From positions 163,624 to 227,623 of the forward strand of contig NZ_JAPWHE010000005.1 of the NCBI RefSeq assembly GCF_027214045.1: a stretch of 64,000 bases of DNA, in the 5' to 3' direction. Under the pieces are notes generated by a model. That model saw only the letters and a list, made by a program, of their open reading frames with translations. It made no database searches and was not told the DNA's origin. Source of the DNA: Castellaniella denitrificans. Its GTDB lineage: Bacteria > Pseudomonadota > Gammaproteobacteria > Burkholderiales > Burkholderiaceae_B. Each line of letters starts with the position of its first letter. Position 1 is the first letter of the stretch. The position numbers and the translations under genes were made by a program. Positions 18,770-27,061 of this stretch are shown here, piece after piece.

Positions 18770-18861
18770 GGTCCGATGCCGCTCGACAGGGCATAGTTTC
18801 CGCTATTGCCGAAGCGGGGCCCGGCGGTGCGCCCCGCCACGAACCCCTCTGGACTTCCCCC

Positions 18862-19917
18862 ATGTCAGCCCTCCCCGAATCTCACCGTCCCGGCGTGGTG
18901 CCCCGCCACGACCTGTCGGACTTCGAACTCGTCTGTCCCGCAGGCAGCCTGCCCGCGCTCAAGGCCGCCGTCGACGAGGGCGCAGACGCCGTCTACCTGG
19001 GCTTTCGCGACGCGACCAACGCACGCAATTTCGCCGGCCTGAATTTCGACGCCGCCGCCATCGCCGAGGGCATCCGCTACGCACACGACCGCCAGCGCAA
19101 GGTGCTCCTGGCCCTGAACACCTATCCGCAGCCCGATGGCTGGCAGCTCTGGCGGGATGCCGTGGACCGCGCGGCCGGTGCCGGGGTGGACGCCGTCATC
19201 ATGGCCGATCCGGGCCTGATGGCCTACGCCAGCGAACGCCATCCCAGCCTGCGGCTGCACCTGTCGGTGCAGGGCTCCGCCACCAACTACGAGGCCATCC
19301 GCTTCTATCACGACCGCTTCGGGGTGGCGCGCGCGGTGCTGCCCCGCGTGCTGTCGGTGGCCCAGGTCCAGCAGGTCTGCGAGAACACGCCGGTCGAGAT
19401 CGAGGTCTTCGGTTTCGGCAGCCTGTGCGTCATGGTCGAGGGCCGTTGCGCCCTGTCGTCCTATGCCACGGGCGAATCGCCCAACACGCACGGCGTCTGT
19501 TCGCCGGCCAGGCACGTGCGCTGGCAGCAGACCGACAAGGGCCTGGAGTCACGCCTGAACGGTGTGCTGATCGACCGCTACGACGACGGCGAGAATGCCG
19601 GTTATCCCACCCTCTGCAAGGGCCGTTTCGATGTCGCGGGCGAAAACTACTACGCGCTCGAGGAACCCACCAGCCTCAACACCCTGGAACTGCTGCCCCG
19701 GCTGATGGCCATGGGGGTGCGGGCGATCAAGATCGAAGGCCGCCAGCGCAGCCCGGCCTACACCGCCCAGGTCACCCGGGTCTGGCGCCAGGCCATCGAC
19801 CTGGCCCGCAACTCCCCGTCCCGTTATTCGGTGCATCCGTCCTGGATGGCCGAACTGAACAAGGTCGCCGAAGGCCAGCAGCACACGCTGGGCGCCTACC
19901 ACCGGCCCTGGAAATGA
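18862..19917 (+). CDS. ubiU: UbiU, oxygen-independent ubiquinone hydroxylation factor
   Basis: A 351-residue U32-peptidase-family protein. UbiU and UbiV form a 4Fe-4S complex that hydroxylates ubiquinone precursors without O2. Cysteines at 189, 196, 213 and 252 have the same spacing (7, 17 and 39) as the four cluster ligands of E. coli UbiU. The CPAGSLPALKAAVDEGADAVYLG start is the U32 signature. An N-terminal extension of about 20 residues relative to E. coli precedes it. It leads the ubiUVT cluster behind an FNR-type site, consistent with use during anaerobic respiration. Confidence 0.93.
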   Translation: MSALPESHRPGVVPRHDLSDFELVCPAGSLPALKAAVDEGADAVYLGFRDATNARNFAGLNFDAAAIAEGIRYAHDRQRKVLLALNTYPQPDGWQLWRDAVDRAAGAGVDAVIMADPGLMAYASERHPSLRLHLSVQGSATNYEAIRFYHDRFGVARAVLPRVLSVAQVQQVCENTPVEIEVFGFGSLCVMVEGRCALSSYATGESPNTHGVCSPARHVRWQQTDKGLESRLNGVLIDRYDDGENAGYPTLCKGRFDVAGENYYALEEPTSLNTLELLPRLMAMGVRAIKIEGRQRSPAYTAQVTRVWRQAIDLARNSPSRYSVHPSWMAELNKVAEGQQHTLGAYHRPWK

Positions 19918-19996
19918 TCCCGCGCGGGACCATGCGCCCGGCGACCCGGCCGGGGACGCGGGTCGCCCCGCGCATTGCGCACAAGGAAACCTCATC

Positions 19997-20950
19997 ATGA
20001 AAATCGCCCTGGGCCCCCTGCAATACTACTGGCCCCGCGTTACCACTTTGGAATTCTACGCCGCCGTGTGCGACTGGCCGGTGGACATCGTCTATCTGGG
20101 GGAAACCGTCTGTTCGCGTCGCCACGAACTGCGCCTGCCCGACTGGATCGAGGTCGCCGACATGCTGGCCGAAGCCGGCAAGACGCCCGTGCTGTCCACT
20201 CAGGTCCTGCTTGAATCGGGCAACGATCTGAACACTCTGTGCAAGATCACCGAAAACGAACGTTATGCCGTCGAAGCCAACGACATGGGGGCCGTGCAGC
20301 GGATGCAAGGCAGGCCCTTCGTCGCCGGCCCGTTCCTCAATATCTACAGCAAGCCGACCCTGGACGTGATCGCCGCTCAGGGCGCGGTCCGGTGGATCAT
20401 GCCGCTGGAAATGGGCCGCGCCGGACTGACGCAGTTGCAGCGGGACCGGCCCGCCGGCCTGCAGACCGAGGTCTTCGCCTACGGCCGCATGCCCCTGGCT
20501 TTTTCCGCCCGCTGCTTCACGGCCCGCAACCGCAATTTCCCCAAAGACAATTGCCAGTACGTCTGCATGGATCACCCGGACGGCCTGTTGCTCGAAACCA
20601 AGGAATCCCAGGCCTTCCTGACGATCAATGGCATCCAGACCCAGTCGGCGCTGGTCTACACGCTGATCCACGCCCTGGATGAACTGCGCGACCTGGACGT
20701 GGACGTGATCCGGCTCAGCCCGCAGTCCCTCCACATGGACCAGGTCGCGGCGGCCTTCCGGGCCGTGCTCGACGGCCGCGAATCGGCCGAAGAGGCGCAT
20801 CGGCGGCTGGTACCGCTGATGCCGGCCGGTCCCTGCAATGGCTATTGGCACGGCCGTGCCGGTCTGGACATGGTGGCTCCCGGAGAAATCGTCGTGTCGC
20901 AGGCCCCGGATGCGCGCACCCCCGGGGTCAAGGCGCGCAGCGTCGCCTGA
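19997..20950 (+). CDS. ubiV: UbiV, oxygen-independent ubiquinone hydroxylation factor
   Basis: A 317-residue U32-family partner of UbiU. Cys39, Cys173, Cys186 and Cys190 reproduce the E. coli UbiV cluster pattern (first Cys at 39, then the 13 and 4 spacing). The N-terminus KIALGPLQYYWPR is typical. The start has a ribosome site AAGGAA about nine bases upstream. It lies 79 bases after ubiU and 26 before ubiT. Confidence 0.93.
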   Translation: MKIALGPLQYYWPRVTTLEFYAAVCDWPVDIVYLGETVCSRRHELRLPDWIEVADMLAEAGKTPVLSTQVLLESGNDLNTLCKITENERYAVEANDMGAVQRMQGRPFVAGPFLNIYSKPTLDVIAAQGAVRWIMPLEMGRAGLTQLQRDRPAGLQTEVFAYGRMPLAFSARCFTARNRNFPKDNCQYVCMDHPDGLLLETKESQAFLTINGIQTQSALVYTLIHALDELRDLDVDVIRLSPQSLHMDQVAAAFRAVLDGRESAEEAHRRLVPLMPAGPCNGYWHGRAGLDMVAPGEIVVSQAPDARTPGVKARSVA

Positions 20951-20976
20951 CGCCCGCCGTTTCCTCCATTTTTTCC

Positions 20977-21471
20977 ATGAACCCGACCATGCAAAATCCC
21001 TCGACCCCCGCCTACCGTATTCCCGAGCCCGTGGCCCGGGTGCTCGGCCGTCTGCCCCGCTATCCGGGCTCGGTGCTCTTCGTCACCGGGCTGAATCTGG
21101 TGCTGGCCCGTCATCTGCACCCCGACACCCTGCACAGGCTGGAAGGCCGCTCCCTGCGCATCCACGTGGCGGATGCGGGTCTGCGCTTTGACTACACCTG
21201 GCGCGACGGCGCCTTCCGGGCGGCACGGCACGACGTGGCCGAACCCGACCTGACCTTCCGCGCCGATGCCTGGGATTTCCATTGCCTGCTGCAGCGCCGT
21301 GAGGATCCCGACACGCTGTTCTTCAGCCGCCGCCTGGTGATCGAGGGGGATACGGAACTGGGCCTGATGGTGAAGAACACACTCGACTCCATCGACATGG
21401 CGGTCTTTCATCCCAAGGCCATCCTGCGCGATCTGCTGGCGGGGCAGCGCCATCGCCTGCGCTTCCGGTAG
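20977..21471 (+). CDS. ubiT: UbiT, SCP2-domain lipid-binding accessory factor
   Basis: A 164-residue protein with one SCP2 sterol-carrier domain (about 35-140), the family of E. coli UbiT (YhbT), which binds ubiquinone intermediates and is required for the anaerobic pathway. Its place directly after ubiV supports the assignment. The ATG at 20977 was chosen; another ATG four codons later is possible. The frame opens upstream into ubiV, but that is shadow sequence. Confidence 0.87.
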   Translation: MNPTMQNPSTPAYRIPEPVARVLGRLPRYPGSVLFVTGLNLVLARHLHPDTLHRLEGRSLRIHVADAGLRFDYTWRDGAFRAARHDVAEPDLTFRADAWDFHCLLQRREDPDTLFFSRRLVIEGDTELGLMVKNTLDSIDMAVFHPKAILRDLLAGQRHRLRFR

Positions 21472-21498
21472 CCTTGCAGCGGTTTACTGGCGATCGCA

Positions 21499-21532
21499 GA
21501 AGCCCCTGCCCGACCATTTCGGGCAAGGCTTC
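21499..21532. terminator. Hairpin between convergent ubiT and the GGDEF-EAL gene
   Basis: GAAGCC/GGCTTC outer arms and GCCCGA/TCGGGC inner arms with a CCATT loop form a long interrupted stem in the 87-base convergent gap. No long T run is present. A bidirectional terminator is likely. Confidence 0.6.
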
Positions 21533-21558
21533 CGCGACTCCGGGGCCGGCAGGAACAA

Positions 21559-24500
21559 CTAGCGAAGCCGCTCGCGTTCAGCGTTCAGGATTTCCTGGAC
21601 ATCCCGGGATCTTTGGTCGATGAAGGCCTGTTCGATGTCCTTGCGCAGGCTTTCGTCGTCCCAGGGCTTGGTGATGAATTTGTAGATGGCGCCATGGTTG
21701 ATGGCCTCGGTCACGGATTTCAGATCGGTGTATCCGGAAAGGATCATGCGCGTGGTGGCCGGATACATCTCCTTGACCTTGCTGAAAAATTCCGTGCCGG
21801 TCATCTCGGGCATGCGCTGATCGGATACGATCACCTGCACCTCATGCCTGGCAAGCAATTCAAGAGCCTGAGGCGCGTTGTTCGCGGTCAGTATGCGATA
21901 GCCGTCCCGGCGCAACAATCGAGTGAGGGCGTTCAGGATGTTTTGTTCGTCATCAACCAGCAACAGCACGCGTTCGGATGTTGCCGTATCCAGAGGCTGC
22001 GTCGTGAAGTGGCCGCTGTTTTCGCTCAGCCTGTCGATCAGTTCGTCGAAGGTCAGTGGCCGGGCAAAAAGATAGCCCTGGAATTCGTCGCAATGGCTGC
22101 GTTTCAGGAAAGCCAGCTGGGACTCTGTTTCCACCCCTTCCGCAATCACCTTCAGGCCCAGATGGTGAGCCATGGAGATGATGCCTTGCGCAATGGCGGC
22201 CGCCGCCGGGTCGTGGACCACATCGGTCACAAAAGAGCGATCAATCTTCACCTTGAAGATCGGCAAGTTCTTCAGGTAATTGAGGTTTGAATAGCCTGTT
22301 CCGAAGTCATCGATGGAGGTCTGGATGCCCATGTCCCGCAGCTGTGTCAGCTTCAGGATGGCCGCTTCCTTGTCGTCGAGCAGCACGCCTTCGGTGATTT
22401 CAATCGACAGCAGCGTGGCCGGCAATGTCGCATCACTCAGGTTCTTGCGGATTTTTTCAACGAAATCGGTGCGCTGAAAATAAAGCGGCGAAATATTGAT
22501 GATGACGGGCAACGCCGAAAATCCTTTTTTGCGCAGCGCGTCACTGTCGCGGCAGGCGGTCGCGAGCACCCATTCCGTCAGGCTTGCGATTTGACCGGTT
22601 TCCTCCGATAAAGGGATGAATCGGGAAGGGGAGATATAGCCCCGCGTCGGGTGCCGCCAGCGCACCAGCGCTTCGACGCCGACCACCCGCCCCGAATGCC
22701 CGGCGATGATGGGCTGGTAATGCAATTCCAGCGCGCCCGCGTCCAGCGCGCTTTGCAGATCGTTGCGCAGCTCCAGTCGATCCGCGACACGGGCGCTCAG
22801 ATCCTCGGTATAGGTATGCCATGTGTTCTGGCCATCCTGCTTGGCCCTCAGCATGGCCAGATCCGCTTCGCGCACGAGCTGCATGTGATCCCGGGTGTGG
22901 CCATCGCTGATCGTGATGCCGGCGTTCGTCGTGACGCGCAAGGCTTTGCCGGTGACGAAGTAGGGCTTCGCAAGTTCGTGCATGATGTGTTGCGTGCGTT
23001 CCTGGACCTGCCGCAGCTCGAGGCCGGGAAACAGCAAGACGAATTCATCGCCGCCGAGGTGGGTGACGCTGCCATCCAGTTGCACGTCGTTGAGCAGGCG
23101 GTCCGACGCTTCCATCAGGACGGTATCACCGATCCGGTGGCCCATGGAGTCGTTGATGAGCTTGATGCCGTCCAGATCCAGAAACACGACGGACACCGAC
23201 GATTTCCCGGTTCTTGCCCGGGTGCAGGCATCCTGGAGCGTTTGTTCGAGCATGCGCCGGTTCGGCAAGCCCGTCAGCGGATCGTGCAATGCGCTGTGGC
23301 TGAGCTGGTCCGAGCGTTCGCGCGCAATGCGTGCCAGTCTTTGGCTGGAGCCAAGGAGAAAGGTGAACAGCAGGCCCGCGAGCAGGACGAATTCCGGCAA
23401 TACATCCGCGCCGAGGTCGCCGGGCGCTTTCGCATAAGCATACGCAAGCTTCAGGTCGAGATCGTGGTTCAAGGCGATGGTCAGTTCGCCGGCCGCAAAG
23501 GGGTTTTCTGGCGGCGTGTCAGCGGTTCGGTAGAGCGTGCGGCCGTCATGATTGATGCTGAAATAGCCACGCGGGGTCTTCGCGATTGCCCGCATGAAAA
23601 TATTGACCAGATTCAGCCGTGTGATGGTGTACCAGCCCTTCATGGCCGGATTGGACTGAGGGGTGATGATCAATCCGATGTTCTGGTTGCCCGAGAGGCG
23701 ATCATCGAGGACGAAGTGGGGGTTGCCGCTGTCGATCACATGGTCCAGCACGCTGCGCAGCGAGCGGTTCGTGATCGAGTCCCGCACCCAGTCGGACGTA
23801 ACGCCCGCCCTGTTCGACATCGCAACAATGGACGGTCCCGTGTCAACCAGGGCAAAACCATCAAAGAAGAGAAAATCACTGAGGTGATTGTCGAACTCCT
23901 CCCGGAGGAAGGCCTGCGATGGGACATGGCCCATCACTTTCCAGCGTTGGGCCTGTCTTCCTGCAAAGGCGACCGTCCGGGAGATTCTTTCAGTGATCTC
24001 ATTCGCCACCGTCCTGGCGGATGCGTTGGCGAATCTTTGCCGGGTGACGATGTCGTTTTCGATCAGACCGTAGGACAGCAGGGTCGGCAGGGCGATGCCC
24101 AGGAGCGCAGTCAGGGAAGCCCCCAGGCGAGGCCAGGCGGATGGCGGGCGCCGGACTTCCTTGTTGCGCAGCGCCAGGGCCACCAGTGCGCCCAGCAGGG
24201 CCACGGATGTGGCGAAAGCCGCCGACACGGTCCGGCCATTCACCCATGCGTCGTACCAGCGCGGCGCGATCAGGGCCCAGACTAGCATGCCGATCATGGC
24301 GATCCCGAACAGAGGCGCATGGCGGGTGTAGGCGCGGGCGGCATGCAGCGCGAGGCCGCACAGGATCATGACGAGGGCGAAGTAGGGCGAGATGAACACC
24401 GCATGTCCGTCGACGTCGCCCAGTCGCGCATGGCCGATATAGGCGATGGTTCCCATGCAGAGGCATGCGATGACAATGATTCTGGCGGCGATCCGTAATT

Positions 24501-24570
24501 GCCCCTGCTGAGAATCCATGAGGCGCTCTGGATCCGCTTGAAATGGATCCAGGCTGCGCGAGTCAGTCAT
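21559..24570 (-). CDS. Membrane GGDEF-EAL protein with C-terminal receiver domain
   Basis: A 1003-residue c-di-GMP enzyme. Five N-terminal transmembrane helices (about 28-170), a periplasmic sensor region (about 171-400) and another helix (about 405-425) precede GGDEF (motif LGGDEF), EAL (EALVRW, NISPLYFQ, ITEG, DDFGTGYS, EGVET all kept) and a C-terminal receiver domain with the VSDQRMP phospho-acceptor Asp. Both catalytic domains look intact; the RxxD inhibitory site before GGDEF is missing (QLDG instead). The start is the ATG at 24570, which has GGAGGAG just ahead and overlaps the previous gene by eight bases; an upstream extension of 21 residues is less likely. Last gene of a four-gene signalling operon. 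Confidence 0.9.
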   Translation of the reverse strand: MTDSRSLDPFQADPERLMDSQQGQLRIAARIIVIACLCMGTIAYIGHARLGDVDGHAVFISPYFALVMILCGLALHAARAYTRHAPLFGIAMIGMLVWALIAPRWYDAWVNGRTVSAAFATSVALLGALVALALRNKEVRRPPSAWPRLGASLTALLGIALPTLLSYGLIENDIVTRQRFANASARTVANEITERISRTVAFAGRQAQRWKVMGHVPSQAFLREEFDNHLSDFLFFDGFALVDTGPSIVAMSNRAGVTSDWVRDSITNRSLRSVLDHVIDSGNPHFVLDDRLSGNQNIGLIITPQSNPAMKGWYTITRLNLVNIFMRAIAKTPRGYFSINHDGRTLYRTADTPPENPFAAGELTIALNHDLDLKLAYAYAKAPGDLGADVLPEFVLLAGLLFTFLLGSSQRLARIARERSDQLSHSALHDPLTGLPNRRMLEQTLQDACTRARTGKSSVSVVFLDLDGIKLINDSMGHRIGDTVLMEASDRLLNDVQLDGSVTHLGGDEFVLLFPGLELRQVQERTQHIMHELAKPYFVTGKALRVTTNAGITISDGHTRDHMQLVREADLAMLRAKQDGQNTWHTYTEDLSARVADRLELRNDLQSALDAGALELHYQPIIAGHSGRVVGVEALVRWRHPTRGYISPSRFIPLSEETGQIASLTEWVLATACRDSDALRKKGFSALPVIINISPLYFQRTDFVEKIRKNLSDATLPATLLSIEITEGVLLDDKEAAILKLTQLRDMGIQTSIDDFGTGYSNLNYLKNLPIFKVKIDRSFVTDVVHDPAAAAIAQGIISMAHHLGLKVIAEGVETESQLAFLKRSHCDEFQGYLFARPLTFDELIDRLSENSGHFTTQPLDTATSERVLLLVDDEQNILNALTRLLRRDGYRILTANNAPQALELLARHEVQVIVSDQRMPEMTGTEFFSKVKEMYPATTRMILSGYTDLKSVTEAINHGAIYKFITKPWDDESLRKDIEQAFIDQRSRDVQEILNAERERLR

Positions 24571-25912
24571 CAAGCTCCTCCGGGGCGGGGCGACGGACAT
24601 GGAATTGGAACGCTTCGTCCCCGTTGTGTTCAAGTTCCTGCAGTCTTTCGATCAGCCGTTGATTCAGGATTTTGCCTTCGCTCAGCAGCAGGGTGCCGGA
24701 ACCCGAATACAGTTTTTTCATCATGATCATCCCGGGCTCCAGCGCATGTGAGCCCAGGACCAGGATCGATGCGTCCAGCGGGGTCCGGTCCTCGGAGAGA
24801 CCGGTCGCCGCGTCGATGAATGCGGGGCACAGGACAGGATCGTATGAGCGCCCCGCGGATTGCGCGATCAATTTGAGCGCGTCCGGCCGCGGGATGGGGC
24901 GTGCCTGGATCATGCCCATTTCCATTTCGATCGTGTCCACGGCCAGCTTGAGCAGCCTGGCGCCCATGGGGATGGCGTCGCCGCTCAGGCCATCAGGATA
25001 GCCAGTGCCATCCCAGCGTTCCTGGTGATGACGGATCAGCACCGCGGCGTCTTGTGCCGGATCGAGCGCCATCAGCAGGCTTTGGCCGATGCGGGGATAG
25101 TCGCGAAAGCGGTCGCGCTGCTCTTTGCTCAGGTGATCGGCGGGAAGAGCGAGCATCTCGTCGCGCCAGGTCAGCTTGCCGATGTTGTAGAGCGCGGCGG
25201 CCATCGTGAGATTGCGCGCTTCCTCTTCCGGCAGTTTTTGTGCCTGGCAAAAGGCCTGGATCAAATGAATGACCTTCTGGTTGGTTTGGCGGCTTTGCGG
25301 CAGTCGCTGGTTGATCAGCGAGGAAAAGACCTCGGTGGCGGTGACGTAGCCGCGTTCGAGCTCCTGATTGGCGTGTTCGAGCAGTTGGGCGGTGGCGGCC
25401 AGTTCGGCAGTGCGTTCCCGTACCCGGCGCTCCAGGCTTTCATTCAAGTCCTGGAGTTCCAGATTCTGGGCGTGCGTCAGTTCCTGCAGGCGCAGGCGTT
25501 CGCGTTCCGCATATTGGTAGGCCAGGCTTTGTTCGATCACCTGAAGCACTTCGGCATCGTGCCAGGGCTTGCCCAGGTAACGGTAGATCTTGCCTTCGTT
25601 GATCGCCTTGATCGTCGTGTCGATGTCATTGTGGCCCGTGAGAAAGATACGGATGCATGCGGGCCAGCGCGCGTAGACTTCGCGCAGCAGCGTGGCGCCG
25701 TCCATTCCGGGCATGCGCGCGTCGGACACGATCAGGTCGACAGGATCGGCTTCCATCAGGCTCAGCGCTTGTTCGCCGCTTTGCGCGGTGAGCACGCGAT
25801 AGGGCCTGTTGCGCAGGATGCGGCGCAGCGCCGCCGTGACGTTCGGCTCATCATCGACCAGGAGCAGGGTCGCCTGCGTTTCCAAGGGGGTGGGGGGTTC
25901 AGACAGCCGCAT
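24563..25912 (-). CDS. Response regulator with YN-GYP (degenerate HD-GYP) output
   Basis: A 449-residue protein: receiver domain (1-125, phospho-acceptor D64), coiled coil (about 135-190) and an HD-GYP-type domain (about 195-380). The GYP part (HHQERWDGTGYP, 295-306) is kept, but the catalytic HD pair is Tyr242-Asn243 and two other expected His ligands are Thr210 and Tyr272. Such a YN-GYP variant is known from Pseudomonas aeruginosa PA2572, where it is not expected to hydrolyse c-di-GMP. It may act by protein contact. It sits three bases after the kinase gene, its likely phosphodonor, and overlaps the GGDEF-EAL-REC gene. Confidence 0.88.
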   Translation of the reverse strand: MRLSEPPTPLETQATLLLVDDEPNVTAALRRILRNRPYRVLTAQSGEQALSLMEADPVDLIVSDARMPGMDGATLLREVYARWPACIRIFLTGHNDIDTTIKAINEGKIYRYLGKPWHDAEVLQVIEQSLAYQYAERERLRLQELTHAQNLELQDLNESLERRVRERTAELAATAQLLEHANQELERGYVTATEVFSSLINQRLPQSRQTNQKVIHLIQAFCQAQKLPEEEARNLTMAAALYNIGKLTWRDEMLALPADHLSKEQRDRFRDYPRIGQSLLMALDPAQDAAVLIRHHQERWDGTGYPDGLSGDAIPMGARLLKLAVDTIEMEMGMIQARPIPRPDALKLIAQSAGRSYDPVLCPAFIDAATGLSEDRTPLDASILVLGSHALEPGMIMMKKLYSGSGTLLLSEGKILNQRLIERLQELEHNGDEAFQFHVRRPAPEELDD

Positions 25913-25915
25913 GGC

Positions 25916-27061
25916 TCACTCCGGAGAATCGAACAAATGCGGTTGCGCGATGGGAAGCCAGACCCGGATGCGGGTGCCTTGGCCGGATTCGCTGAAAATT
26001 TCAATATGTCCGTGATGCTTTTGGACGATCCTGTACGACAGCGCCAGACCCAGTCCGGTCCCTTGCCCCACGGGCTTGGTGGTAAAGAAGGGCTCGAATA
26101 CCCGGGTCAGGAACTCGGGGGGGATGCCCTTGCCGGTATCCTCGATTTCAAACCAGGCGCTGGATTTTTCCTGGCCGGTCCTGACCGTGATGACGCCTTC
26201 ATGATCGATCGCCTGCGCGGCGTTGACAATCAGATTCAGGATGACTTGATTGATTTGCGAAGCATTGCACTCGACGCTGGGCAGATCGCCGTATTCCTTG
26301 ACGACGATCGCCTTGTACTTGATCTCGCTGGTGGCCACGCTCAACGTCGTGTCCAGGCAGGCGTGCAGATCGTGCGCGGAGAATTCTTCCGTGTCGATAT
26401 GGCAGAAATCCTGAAGGGCTGAAATGATTTTCTTGATGCGGTCGATGCCTTCGCCCGATTCCTTGATCAGCGCCTCGACGTCGTCGCGGATGCCGGTGTA
26501 TTCCAAAGAGTTCTTGAGCCGCCGGATCGCTTCGATGTCCTGGACCTCATCGACCGCGTCGATGATCTTCAGGAGATCGGTCACATAGCCGGCCAATGTC
26601 CTCAGGTTGGAAAAAACGTATCCGACCGGGTTGTTGATCTCGTGCGCGACCCCGGCCGCCAATTGGCCGATGCCGGCCAGCTTTTCGGACTGGATGAGAT
26701 TTTCGTTCGCGCGTTCGATTTCCGCGAGCAGGCGCCGTTGTTCGTTGCGCGCTTCCTGGATGTCTTTGATGGCGCCCGAGAAGCTCTGGTGAAAACCGCT
26801 GGCCTCGGTGGATTCCGGTTCGTAGAACAGCGCGACATGATAACGATTCCCCGCTTTGTCCGTGAAGGGAAAATTCATCAGCGCATCCAGCCGGTCCACC
26901 GCGAAGGCCGAATCAAACGGTTCACCGATCGCCTGATCCGCCGCGACCCCCGCCAGCGTGGCCATATGGGTGTTCATGTGCCGCACGATCCGGTCCTGGT
27001 CCAGGACCACCAGACCGATCGGGATGTTTCTGTAGAGGCTGCTTAACAGGTTCTGCATCAT
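25916..27061 (-). CDS. PAS-domain cytoplasmic histidine kinase
   Basis: A 381-residue kinase without transmembrane segments. A PAS-like domain (about 8-100), a coiled coil (100-125), a HisKA region with H140 in GVAHEINNP and a C-terminal ATPase domain (NLIVNAAQAI, EDTGKGIP, GQGTGLGLALSYRIVQ) are visible. Its first codons overlap the upstream diguanylate cyclase gene (ATGA) and the YN-GYP regulator follows after three bases. It has no receiver of its own, so it probably phosphorylates the receivers of the next two proteins. Confidence 0.88.
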   Translation of the reverse strand: MMQNLLSSLYRNIPIGLVVLDQDRIVRHMNTHMATLAGVAADQAIGEPFDSAFAVDRLDALMNFPFTDKAGNRYHVALFYEPESTEASGFHQSFSGAIKDIQEARNEQRRLLAEIERANENLIQSEKLAGIGQLAAGVAHEINNPVGYVFSNLRTLAGYVTDLLKIIDAVDEVQDIEAIRRLKNSLEYTGIRDDVEALIKESGEGIDRIKKIISALQDFCHIDTEEFSAHDLHACLDTTLSVATSEIKYKAIVVKEYGDLPSVECNASQINQVILNLIVNAAQAIDHEGVITVRTGQEKSSAWFEIEDTGKGIPPEFLTRVFEPFFTTKPVGQGTGLGLALSYRIVQKHHGHIEIFSESGQGTRIRVWLPIAQPHLFDSPE

